This document shows, one piece after another, positions 1-5,836 of a DNA stretch of 8,800 nucleotides; position 1 is the first letter of the stretch, and each line of letters begins with the position of its first letter. Where the stretch lies: the NCBI GenBank assembly GCA_025360355.1, contig JANYCL010000162.1, positions 1-8,800 on the forward strand, in the 5' to 3' direction. Position numbers and translations under genes: made by a program. The notes under the pieces are model-generated. The model saw only the letters and a list, made by a program, of their open reading frames with translations, did not search any database and was not told the DNA's origin. This DNA is from Sphingobacteriaceae bacterium. GTDB taxonomy: Bacteria; Bacteroidota; Bacteroidia; B-17B0; Aurantibacillaceae.

Positions 1-2
1 GA

Positions 3-62
3 GAACATGTTGGTGTGTACCTGCAGGCAGGCATTAAATGCGGAGAAATAGCGTATTGGTAA
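3..62 (+). CDS. Possible C-terminal end of an unidentified protein (5' partial)
   Basis: Frame 3 is open from the window edge to a TAA at 60-62. It encodes about 19 residues ending in GEIAYW, preceded by the alternating hydrophobic segment HVGVYLQAGI. This composition looks more protein-like than the other frames, which close earlier on this strand. The fragment is too short to assign a family. It would be the tail of a plus-strand gene converging on the small minus-strand gene that ends at 117. It could equally be non-coding, and it is listed only because no other gene explains this edge. No convincing terminator hairpin lies between 63 and 116. Confidence 0.3.
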   Translation, partial: EHVGVYLQAGIKCGEIAYW

Positions 63-116
63 AACTTTACAGAAGCAACGGCAATTTTTTTTGGAAGTGT
101 ATTTGACAAGAAAATT

Positions 117-362
117 TTATTGAGCCTTTTTTTGCTTAAAAGGATTGCAATTAACAATTAACTTAAAAATAGACATGTAAACAGGCTCTTTCTCCTGCCT
201 GTCAGGCATATCCTGATTGTCTAAATTTTCTACGCCGTAACTTGGTAATGAATTTTCTATAGGAAATGAAGAGATGTAATTTGTTTTAACAACAAACGAA
301 ATAACAAACACAACAGCAATTACACTTGTCGAAAAAAGTATTCTTTTACTTTGTTTTTTCAT
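117..362 (-). CDS. Small single-span membrane or exported protein, function unknown
   Basis: This 81-residue protein starts at an ATG (362-360). It has a basic N-terminus (KKQSKR), then a hydrophobic stretch at about residues 9-25 (ILFSTSVIAVVFVISFVV), with no lipobox cysteine and no clear signal-peptidase site. That suggests an N-terminal anchor with a short extracytoplasmic part of about 50 residues. The rest is polar with an acidic centre (NLDNQDMPDRQEKEP) and a basic tail (KQKKAQ). No family was recognised. Support for it being real is its ATG start, the membrane-protein pattern, and a promoter-like TAnnTTTG box on this strand a few bases upstream. It is divergently oriented from the sigma-54 activator at 429, so regulation by that protein is possible but unproven. 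Confidence 0.5.
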   Translation of the reverse strand: MKKQSKRILFSTSVIAVVFVISFVVKTNYISSFPIENSLPSYGVENLDNQDMPDRQEKEPVYMSIFKLIVNCNPFKQKKAQ

Positions 363-370
363 TACTCTAT

Positions 371-400
371 CAAAAGTAGCACTTTTTTAATTAAAAGCAA
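371..400 (-). promoter_or_regulatory. Putative Bacteroidota-type promoter for the small membrane protein
   Basis: Read on the minus strand, TACTTTTG (378-371) matches the Bacteroidota -7 box TAnnTTTG. A TTG (400-398) lies 19 nt upstream, matching the -33 element. Transcription would begin only a few bases before the ATG at 362, giving an almost leaderless mRNA. This is a pattern match by eye in AT-rich DNA, where chance hits are common. Confidence 0.35.
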
Positions 401-408
401 TATTTTTG
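401..408 (+). promoter_or_regulatory. Putative -7 box for the response-regulator gene
   Basis: TATTTTTG fits TAnnTTTG and sits 21 bases before the ATG at 429, which is a sensible distance for a short leader. No good TTTG element is visible 17-23 nt upstream, so only the -7 half is supported. The 66-nt spacer (363-428) would have to hold promoters for both divergent genes. Confidence 0.3.
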
Positions 409-428
409 CGTAATATATAGCTACTAGT

Positions 429-1580
429 ATGCCAAGAATATTGTTAATTGACGATGAAAAAAGTATCCGCCGTTCGCTGCGCGAGATACTGGAATTTGAG
501 AAGTATCAGGTAGATGAAGCCGAAGATGGAATTCAGGGTTTAAGCATGGCTCAAAAAAATAATTACGATGTTATTTTAAGCGATATTAAAATGCCTAAAA
601 TGGATGGCCTCGAATTGCAAAACAAATTAAACGAGAACAACATTAGCAGCGCTCTAATTATGATGAGTGGACACGGCACAATTGATACCGCAGTCGACGC
701 TGTTAAAAAAGGCGCTTTCGATTTTTTAGCGAAGCCAATTGATCTGAACCGACTATTAGTTACTGTAAGAAACGCATTAGATAAAAACAGTCTCGTTACT
801 GAAACTAAGCAACTTAAAAAGAAAATAAGTAAAACCTACGATATCATTGGCGAATCAAAAGCTGTTAAGGATATTAAAGAATTAATTGAAAAAGTTGCAC
901 CAACCGAAGCTCGCGTTTTAATTACCGGTAATAACGGAAGCGGAAAAGAATTAGTAGCACGATGGCTGCATGAAAAAAGTAACCGCGCTTCCGGACCGTT
1001 AGTTGAGGTTAACTGCGCTGCCATTCCAAGCGAATTAATAGAAAGCGAGTTGTTTGGTCACGAAAAAGGTGCTTTTACAAGTGCCATCGCTCAACGCAAA
1101 GGTAAATTTGAACAAGCAGAAGGCGGTACTATTTTTTTAGATGAGATCGGCGACATGAGTTTATCGGCTCAGGCAAAAGTTCTTCGTGCCTTACAAGAAA
1201 ATAAAATTAGCAGAGTAGGTGGTGATAAAGAAATAAAAGTAAACGTTCGTATCCTCGCAGCAACAAACAAAGATCTGAAAAAAGAAATTGCAGCAGGAAA
1301 TTTCCGCGAAGATCTTTTTCACCGTTTAAGTGTGATTTTAATTCATGTTCCTGCTCTTAACGATCGTTTGGATGATATTCCACTCTTAGCAAAACACTTT
1401 TTAAATTTAGTTTGTGAAGATAATGGGATCCCGGTAAAATCAATTGCAAACGACGCTATAAAAGAACTACAAAAGCGTAATTGGACCGGCAATATCCGTG
1501 AATTCAGAAATGTAATTGAACGTTTAATAATTTTAGGCGGAAAAGAAATTACTGCGGCTGAGGTAAAACAATTCTGTTAA
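429..1580 (+). CDS. NtrC-family sigma-54-dependent response regulator without a DNA-binding domain
   Basis: This 383-residue cytoplasmic bacterial enhancer-binding protein should receive phosphate from a sensor kinase and use ATP hydrolysis to remodel sigma-54 RNA polymerase. The receiver domain (about 1-120) has the acidic pocket D8/D9, phospho-acceptor D52, S80 and K102. The AAA+ domain (about 138-370) has Walker A GNNGSGKE (167-174), the sigma-54 contact loop GAFTSA (214-219, usually GAFTGA), Walker B GGTIFLDE (232-239), arginine fingers R293 and R299 in FREDLFHRL, and sensor II GNIRE (354-358). Classical NtrC proteins have about 470 residues and a C-terminal Fis-type helix-turn-helix. Here the chain stops about 25 residues after sensor II, so that domain is absent. 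No partner kinase lies in the window. The stop overlaps the convergent glycosyltransferase gene by 4 nt. The family call is firm, but the target genes are unknown. Confidence 0.95.
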   Translation: MPRILLIDDEKSIRRSLREILEFEKYQVDEAEDGIQGLSMAQKNNYDVILSDIKMPKMDGLELQNKLNENNISSALIMMSGHGTIDTAVDAVKKGAFDFLAKPIDLNRLLVTVRNALDKNSLVTETKQLKKKISKTYDIIGESKAVKDIKELIEKVAPTEARVLITGNNGSGKELVARWLHEKSNRASGPLVEVNCAAIPSELIESELFGHEKGAFTSAIAQRKGKFEQAEGGTIFLDEIGDMSLSAQAKVLRALQENKISRVGGDKEIKVNVRILAATNKDLKKEIAAGNFREDLFHRLSVILIHVPALNDRLDDIPLLAKHFLNLVCEDNGIPVKSIANDAIKELQKRNWTGNIREFRNVIERLIILGGKEITAAEVKQFC

Positions 1581-2509
1581 TCGAAATTAATGTATTTCAT
1601 TAACCACTCGTAATAACTTTGTTTTTTATAATTCGGATCGTACACTTTTTTACTTCTTTTTCTTCCTAATTGTTTTAGATCGCTCACACATAATTCAGAA
1701 TAACTTAAAGTCGGATTCATCAGCCATTTAAAATGACGTTTTAAAAAATTCAATTCTGCTCCCGGGAATTTAGTGATATCAATATGTGGTAATAAAGCTT
1801 TTGTGGTTTTTCTGAATTCTTTATAATTATGTTTTTTTAATTCGCTGCTCCCCCAATCTTTTAATAATTCTAATCCGATATGAAAAGTAAGATGTTTGTC
1901 ATTAAACAATACGGGTTTCTCTGCAAAGCAAAATAAATTATAAAACAGATCATTCCCTACAAATGGAATTCCGATACAAGTATTATTTAAAATAAACTTA
2001 GGAAATAAGGTCCGCTTAAAAATAAACATATCGAAACCTATATGTGGTTTGCCCAACTCACTATAAATAGCATCCAGATCCTCAACTCTATTTAACGTGC
2101 TTTTTATTCTGCGTCGGTTTATAACAATGGCATCATGCCCGCTTTTGATATATTCTTCAATTGCAGAATAAAATTGCGGCATTATGCCAATATCCGCGTT
2201 TGAATAAATTATATAATCTGCATCCGAATTATCATAAGCACTTTGTAAAACATCTTTTAATAAGGGTAAAGCTTTCTTATTATTTAGATCTCCATTATCT
2301 AAAATACTTTTTTCTAATGGCGGAACCAATTGAAAATTAGAAGAAACATTTACCGGAAAATTTTTATGATGACAAGCAAGTTGAGTAACTTTTAATGAAG
2401 AATGATTTTTAGCATTTATAAGAGAGGCCAACGTAATTTTCTGAATTTCAAAAAAAGACCTGTTCTCCGATTCAGAAACAACATTAATAATATGTGCGAA
2501 GCTGCTCAT
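1577..2509 (-). CDS. GT-A-like glycosyltransferase, uncharacterised family
   Basis: This 310-residue protein has no signal peptide or membrane span. The N-terminus (AHIINVV, then ITLASLINAK) is followed by a Rossmann-like strand ending in YIIYSNADIGI (99-109). The NAD triad there (104-106) is a plausible metal/nucleotide-sugar site equivalent to the DxD of GT-A enzymes. Later segments HIGFDMFIFKR (156-166), PFVGND (182-187) and HLTFHIG (206-212) resemble acceptor- and metal-site motifs of glycosyltransferase-like proteins in glycan loci. The C-terminal 60 residues are basic. It lies 7 nt downstream of the sulfotransferase gene on the same strand, so the two are probably cotranscribed and may build and sulfate the same glycan. 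The sugar and acceptor cannot be inferred. The call rests on motif resemblance, not a confident family match. Confidence 0.65.
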   Translation of the reverse strand: MSSFAHIINVVSESENRSFFEIQKITLASLINAKNHSSLKVTQLACHHKNFPVNVSSNFQLVPPLEKSILDNGDLNNKKALPLLKDVLQSAYDNSDADYIIYSNADIGIMPQFYSAIEEYIKSGHDAIVINRRRIKSTLNRVEDLDAIYSELGKPHIGFDMFIFKRTLFPKFILNNTCIGIPFVGNDLFYNLFCFAEKPVLFNDKHLTFHIGLELLKDWGSSELKKHNYKEFRKTTKALLPHIDITKFPGAELNFLKRHFKWLMNPTLSYSELCVSDLKQLGRKRSKKVYDPNYKKQSYYEWLMKYINFD

Positions 2510-2516
2510 TATTCAA

Positions 2517-3353
2517 TTACCCTATTTTTCCTCTAATATAAGAATATAATAGACTCGATTTATTCCGGAACGAAATAATCATCTTGTGTTTTTCATTACC
2601 ATTTTTTAATTCCTCTAATCCATATTCAAGCTTTCCTCTTTTTTCTTCCATCATTTTCAAAAATCTTTCTAAGGCATGTTTATACAATATTTCATCATAC
2701 TTATTGCATGCAGAAATAAGTTTCTCGGTTTCTTCATCCAATTCTTCCGGTTTAAATTTAAAGGAGGATCTGTTTTCTTTTACGTAATACAAAGGCGACC
2801 ATTTCATATGATCGGCCAATAAAACCAGACTTTCATCAAAATATTCTGTTAAACCAAAAATTTGAAAATAAGTATCGAAGTTTTTAATCGCTAATTTCAG
2901 ATCTTCTTCATTAATTTCTAAATATCCTTTCTCAATGTTATTTGAAAGAAACCTTACCATTAAATTATCGAAATTTTTTATGATACCCTGTTTCAAAAAA
3001 TCTTTTAGTGAGTGCGTATCAGCAACCGCTGTCGCTTTTTTTATGCCATGATCTTTATCACCTTTAAGATATTTATATCCCGAAATTAAACGTTCGCGCG
3101 GCTTTCTTAAAAATGTAAAATATTCTATACCTCTTTCGAGACCCTGATTCGCCATGAAGGGAATATGGCCATAACTTAGATCGAATTTATTTTTGTATTC
3201 CGGACTAAAGAGCACTTGGTTTTTGCGACCTTGTTCTGAGTAATAAGAAAGAGTCTTATTCCATTTAAAAAGTCGCCCGAGTATTAAAACAAATGTTGTA
3301 CCTGCCGTTTTCGGGATGTGTACAAACATAAATTGTTTTTTGGGGACAGTCAT
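2517..3353 (-). CDS. PAPS-dependent carbohydrate sulfotransferase (Sulfotransfer_2-like)
   Basis: This 278-residue cytoplasmic enzyme is predicted to move sulfate from PAPS to a hydroxyl of a glycan or glycolipid. The 5'-phosphosulfate loop is FVHIPKTAGTTF (10-21), whose lysine K15 is expected to be essential. The 3'-phosphate site is FLRKPRERLISGY (81-93), with R83 and S91 in the expected places. GHIPF (62-66) matches the conserved GH segment of the heparan 2-O-sulfotransferase-like family. The C-terminal third is charged and helical (EEKRGKLEYGLEELKNGNEK), perhaps a coiled coil. The ATG at 3353 places the PAPS loop about ten residues in, as is usual. It is first in a two-gene unit with the glycosyltransferase, and divergent from the carrier-protein operon across an 89-nt spacer. 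The acceptor is unknown. Confidence 0.88.
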   Translation of the reverse strand: MTVPKKQFMFVHIPKTAGTTFVLILGRLFKWNKTLSYYSEQGRKNQVLFSPEYKNKFDLSYGHIPFMANQGLERGIEYFTFLRKPRERLISGYKYLKGDKDHGIKKATAVADTHSLKDFLKQGIIKNFDNLMVRFLSNNIEKGYLEINEEDLKLAIKNFDTYFQIFGLTEYFDESLVLLADHMKWSPLYYVKENRSSFKFKPEELDEETEKLISACNKYDEILYKHALERFLKMMEEKRGKLEYGLEELKNGNEKHKMIISFRNKSSLLYSYIRGKIG

Positions 3354-3371
3354 TTTGAGTATTTATCTTTA
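3339..3371 (+). promoter_or_regulatory. Putative promoter for the carrier-adenylation-oxygenase operon
   Basis: TTTG (3339-3342) is followed after 21 nt by TATCTTTA (3364-3371), a one-mismatch form of TAnnTTTG. Transcription would start near 3377 and give a leader of about 65 nt. The upstream element lies inside the first codons of the divergent sulfotransferase gene, so the two operons would share an overlapping control region. A second near match, TAAAATTG (3429-3436), would instead give an almost leaderless transcript. Confidence 0.25.
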
Positions 3372-3377
3372 GAAAAT

Positions 3378-3404
3378 CAAAGATATTAATTATATATTAG
3401 CAAA
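3378..3404 (-). promoter_or_regulatory. Putative promoter for the sulfotransferase-glycosyltransferase pair
   Basis: On the minus strand, TATCTTTG (3385-3378) is an exact match to TAnnTTTG and lies about 25 bases before the ATG at 3353. TTTG (3404-3401) is the nearest -33 candidate, but its 15-nt spacing is shorter than the usual 17-23. The match is by eye. Confidence 0.35.
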
Positions 3405-3442
3405 AGAATTCCTTATCCAAAATTGATTTAAAATTGAAAAGC

Positions 3443-3700
3443 ATGAATAAAAATGAAATAACAGCAGAAGTAAGAAGTTTTATTACTGAAAAATTATTTC
3501 GTGGCGGTATCCCTTCTGATTTTACAAACGATACTCCATTAATAAGCTCACGATTATTAGATTCTATAGTTGTATTAGGATTAGTTAGTCACCTCGAAGA
3601 AAAATTTAGTGTAGAATTTGAAGCGCACGAGGTTACCGTGGATAATTTGGACACCATTAATGTAATAAGCAATTTTATATCTCAGAAATTAGCAAAATAA
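3443..3700 (+). CDS. Acyl/peptidyl carrier protein
   Basis: This four-helix carrier domain of 85 residues takes a 4'-phosphopantetheine arm. The attachment motif is LLDSIVVLGL, with the serine at residue 41 counting from the ATG at 3443. It is followed by the helix LVSHLEEKFSVEF and a closing helix INVISNFISQKL, as in typical ACP/PCP proteins of 75-90 residues. A TTG at 3434 in the same frame would add three residues. The ATG is preferred because no ribosome-binding site favours the TTG. The DSI motif and the adjacent adenylation enzyme resemble DltC/DltA-like and NRPS-like pairs, so it probably carries an amino or hydroxy acid. It could also serve the KAS III/SDR pair further right. The stop codon TAA (3698-3700) overlaps the first possible codon of the next gene. 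Confidence 0.92.
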   Translation: MNKNEITAEVRSFITEKLFRGGIPSDFTNDTPLISSRLLDSIVVLGLVSHLEEKFSVEFEAHEVTVDNLDTINVISNFISQKLAK

Positions 3701-5139
3701 TTACCAAAGATCTTATTGCCGGAGGCAGTAAGGTATTTCTGTTAGATGAAAATAACAGAAACATTAATTATAATGAATTACTTATCCGCTGTAACGGATT
3801 TAGATCCTGGCTTCAAAGCATTTCTTTTGATCTTAAAAACCAACCCATTGCAATTTGGGGTGATAAAAACACGGCGCTGATCTCTTTTTTATTCGCTTTA
3901 TTTCAAACCGAAAATGGTTATTTGCCTATAAACCCTGAATGGCCGGCTGAACGTATTAAATTTGTTTTTAAACAAGTGAATTTAAATGGCTGTATAATTG
4001 AAAATAAATATTTAGGTAAAGCGACAGAAGTTTTAACTGAATTAAAAACAACTTATCAGGAATTCGCAATTAACGAAGACTACACTTTTATTAAAACAAA
4101 CACAACGCCGATTACATATCCTAAAAATTTGGCTTATGTTTTATTTACATCCGGTTCTACAGGATTTCCTAAGGGAATTGTGCATTGCGCTGATGGTATG
4201 AACGGTTTTTTAAATTGGTGTAAAAAAGAATTCGCTAAATATAAAGTCAACCGTTTTGTTTCTATCGCACCATTAAATTTTGATCTTTCTGTGTTTGATC
4301 TTTTTTATCCGCTTATCACAAAAAAAAGTTTGTATTTACCTGAACAATCTACAATTTCTAATACCAGACTTTTCTCTCAATATCTTATAAAAAATAAAAT
4401 AGAAGCCATTTATACTACACCTTCTTATTTAAAATTATTAATTGAAACAGGTCAACTCAATAAATATAATTTCAGTTTTGTGAAGTTAGTTCTTGTAGCC
4501 GGTGAGCAATTGAGTTATGAATTAGCCAGGGAATTGAAAAAATATTTCAAAAAAACTGTTTTTTATAATTTGTACGGTCCAACAGAAACAAATGTTTGCA
4601 CTTATCATAAAATAGATCTCAGTAAAATGAGATCAAAGGACATTGTAGTTCCCATTGGTAAACCTTGTTATGCCGGAAGCGTGAAGCAAAATAAAAACTC
4701 GGAACTTTTATACAAAGGAAAATTATTGATGAAAGCGGTTATTGATGAAAATGGAATTCATGTTTTAAAAGCAGGAAGTTTATTTAATACCGGCGATAAA
4801 GTAAAAAAACTTAGCACTGGTTGCTTTGAATTTGTTGGGAGGGGAGATAATATGGTAAAACGAAATGGATTCAGAATTGAAATGAGTGAAATTAAAAATA
4901 CGTTATTGAGTTTCGGTGGAATTTTAAATTGCGAAATGATAGCCATTGATAATCCTAAAGTAGAGATCATGGCTTTTATTGAAAGCGAAGAAGAACTTAG
5001 TGAATTGAACCTTAGAACTTTTTTACTTAGCAAATTACCTTCTTATATGTTGCCGGACGGAATTCTTGTGATGAAAAAATTCCCAATGAATCTGAATCAT
5101 AAAGTAGATCTGCAAAAATTAAAAGAAAATTTTATTTAA
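3697..5139 (+). CDS. Stand-alone NRPS-type adenylation enzyme (amino/hydroxy-acid:carrier ligase), non-standard start
   Basis: This ANL-superfamily enzyme makes an acyl-AMP and should load it onto the neighbouring carrier protein. Counting from ATA 3697 gives 480 residues, the usual size. Core motifs appear in order: A1-like NYNEL (24-28), A2-like GYLPINP (74-80), A3 TSGSTGFPKG (151-160), A4 FDLS (195-198), A5 NLYGPTE (291-297), A7 TGD (365-367), A8 GRGDNMVKRNGFRIE (381-395), and A10 NHKVD with catalytic lysine K469. There is no ATG, GTG or TTG between the frame opening at 3661 and TTG 3922. Starting at 3922 would remove A1 and half of A2, so translation must begin further upstream, probably at ATA 3697 or ATT 3700, or be reached by a -1 frameshift out of the carrier gene. 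No DltB or DltD homologue is present, so a teichoic-acid Dlt role is unlikely. The function is firm; the exact start and the substrate are not. Confidence 0.88.
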   Translation: MITKDLIAGGSKVFLLDENNRNINYNELLIRCNGFRSWLQSISFDLKNQPIAIWGDKNTALISFLFALFQTENGYLPINPEWPAERIKFVFKQVNLNGCIIENKYLGKATEVLTELKTTYQEFAINEDYTFIKTNTTPITYPKNLAYVLFTSGSTGFPKGIVHCADGMNGFLNWCKKEFAKYKVNRFVSIAPLNFDLSVFDLFYPLITKKSLYLPEQSTISNTRLFSQYLIKNKIEAIYTTPSYLKLLIETGQLNKYNFSFVKLVLVAGEQLSYELARELKKYFKKTVFYNLYGPTETNVCTYHKIDLSKMRSKDIVVPIGKPCYAGSVKQNKNSELLYKGKLLMKAVIDENGIHVLKAGSLFNTGDKVKKLSTGCFEFVGRGDNMVKRNGFRIEMSEIKNTLLSFGGILNCEMIAIDNPKVEIMAFIESEEELSELNLRTFLLSKLPSYMLPDGILVMKKFPMNLNHKVDLQKLKENFI

Positions 5140-5149
5140 CTTTGAGATA

Positions 5150-5836
5150 GTGACCACGCACGAAATAACCGATAAAAACCCAAAATTCTTTTACGACACA
5201 AAAGATTTTCCATTTCTGGATGTGCTTACCGAAAACATTAATGTTATTAAGTCAGAATTAGTGAATCTCATTAATAGAGACAAAGAAAATCATTGGCTTG
5301 AAACTTTTCCTGATTATGTAAGTTCTGAAAACAAAAAGGCATGGAAAGTATTTTCATTTATTTTCTTTAACATGAAATTTCCGGATAACGCCGCTTTATG
5401 TCCGGAAACCGCTAATCTTATTTATTCCATTCCTGAAATTATTTCCTGCGATTATTCTTTTTTAAAACCCAACACACATATCGCAGCTCATAAAGGCTAT
5501 ACTAAAATGGTTTTGCGTTGTCATTTACCATTGGTTGTTCCTGCAGGAAAAAAATGTTCTCTTCGGGTGGGCGATGAAATAAAAGAGTGGGAGGAAGGCA
5601 AGCTAATTATTTTTGATGATTCATTTGAACATGAAGCCTGGAACAGATCAAACGAAAGCAGAACGGTTTTGATGTTTGATATTCCAAACCCACTTTGGGG
5701 TTATACGGCGCATGAAATTTCTAAATACAAAGTGGAGAATATGGATGACCCTTTTTTATTATCGATGGTAAAAAAAGAAAAATGGCTTGAGGCTTTTAAG
5801 AAGGGAGAGTTCCCGCTTAATTCATTTAATTCTTAA
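5150..5836 (+). CDS. Aspartyl/asparaginyl beta-hydroxylase-family Fe(II)/2-oxoglutarate oxygenase
   Basis: This 228-residue cytoplasmic protein of the Asp_Arg_Hydrox family (AspH, LpxO) is predicted to hydroxylate an unactivated carbon using O2 and 2-oxoglutarate. The family core is intact. AHKGYT supplies iron ligand H114, and RCHLPL supplies H125, equivalent to the AspH histidine that binds 2-oxoglutarate. FDDSFEHEAWN supplies iron ligand H161. R171 in ESRTVLMFD is the 2-oxoglutarate-binding arginine. The family uses only two histidines for iron, so no acidic ligand is missing. There is no membrane anchor, unlike LpxO. The start is GTG 5150, 10 nt after the adenylation gene; no in-frame ATG competes nearby. 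The tight spacing suggests it acts on the acid activated by that enzyme, free or carrier-bound. The gene ends in an 11-nt tail-to-tail overlap with the GNAT gene. Confidence 0.88.
   Translation: MTTHEITDKNPKFFYDTKDFPFLDVLTENINVIKSELVNLINRDKENHWLETFPDYVSSENKKAWKVFSFIFFNMKFPDNAALCPETANLIYSIPEIISCDYSFLKPNTHIAAHKGYTKMVLRCHLPLVVPAGKKCSLRVGDEIKEWEEGKLIIFDDSFEHEAWNRSNESRTVLMFDIPNPLWGYTAHEISKYKVENMDDPFLLSMVKKEKWLEAFKKGEFPLNSFNS

Noticed and set aside
196..208. Perfect inverted repeat TGCCTG-T-CAGGCA
   Set aside because: The one-base loop is too small for a hairpin terminator, there is no U-tract, and it lies within the small membrane-protein gene. A short operator cannot be excluded, but nothing supports one.
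836..1024. Minus-strand open frame of 62 codons inside the sigma-54 activator gene
   Set aside because: It lies entirely within the Walker A region of a clear AAA+ gene and has no protein-like features of its own.
2584..2787. Plus-strand open frame of 67 codons opposite the sulfotransferase C-terminus
   Set aside because: It is rich in Ser, Phe and Leu, as expected from the complement of a Lys/Glu-rich coding region, and has no motif.
3434..3442. TTG at 3434 as the start of the carrier protein
   Set aside because: An ATG lies three codons downstream at 3443 and keeps the whole domain. No ribosome-binding site favours the TTG, though it cannot be ruled out.
4758..5033. Minus-strand open frame of 91 codons opposite the adenylation gene
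   Set aside because: It is antisense to motifs A7-A8 of a well-supported enzyme, and its composition is that of a shadow frame.
3443..5139. A D-alanine (Dlt) teichoic-acid esterification system
   Set aside because: The carrier and ligase resemble DltC and DltA, but no DltB (MBOAT) or DltD is present, the gene order differs, and the organism appears to be a Gram-negative Bacteroidota.
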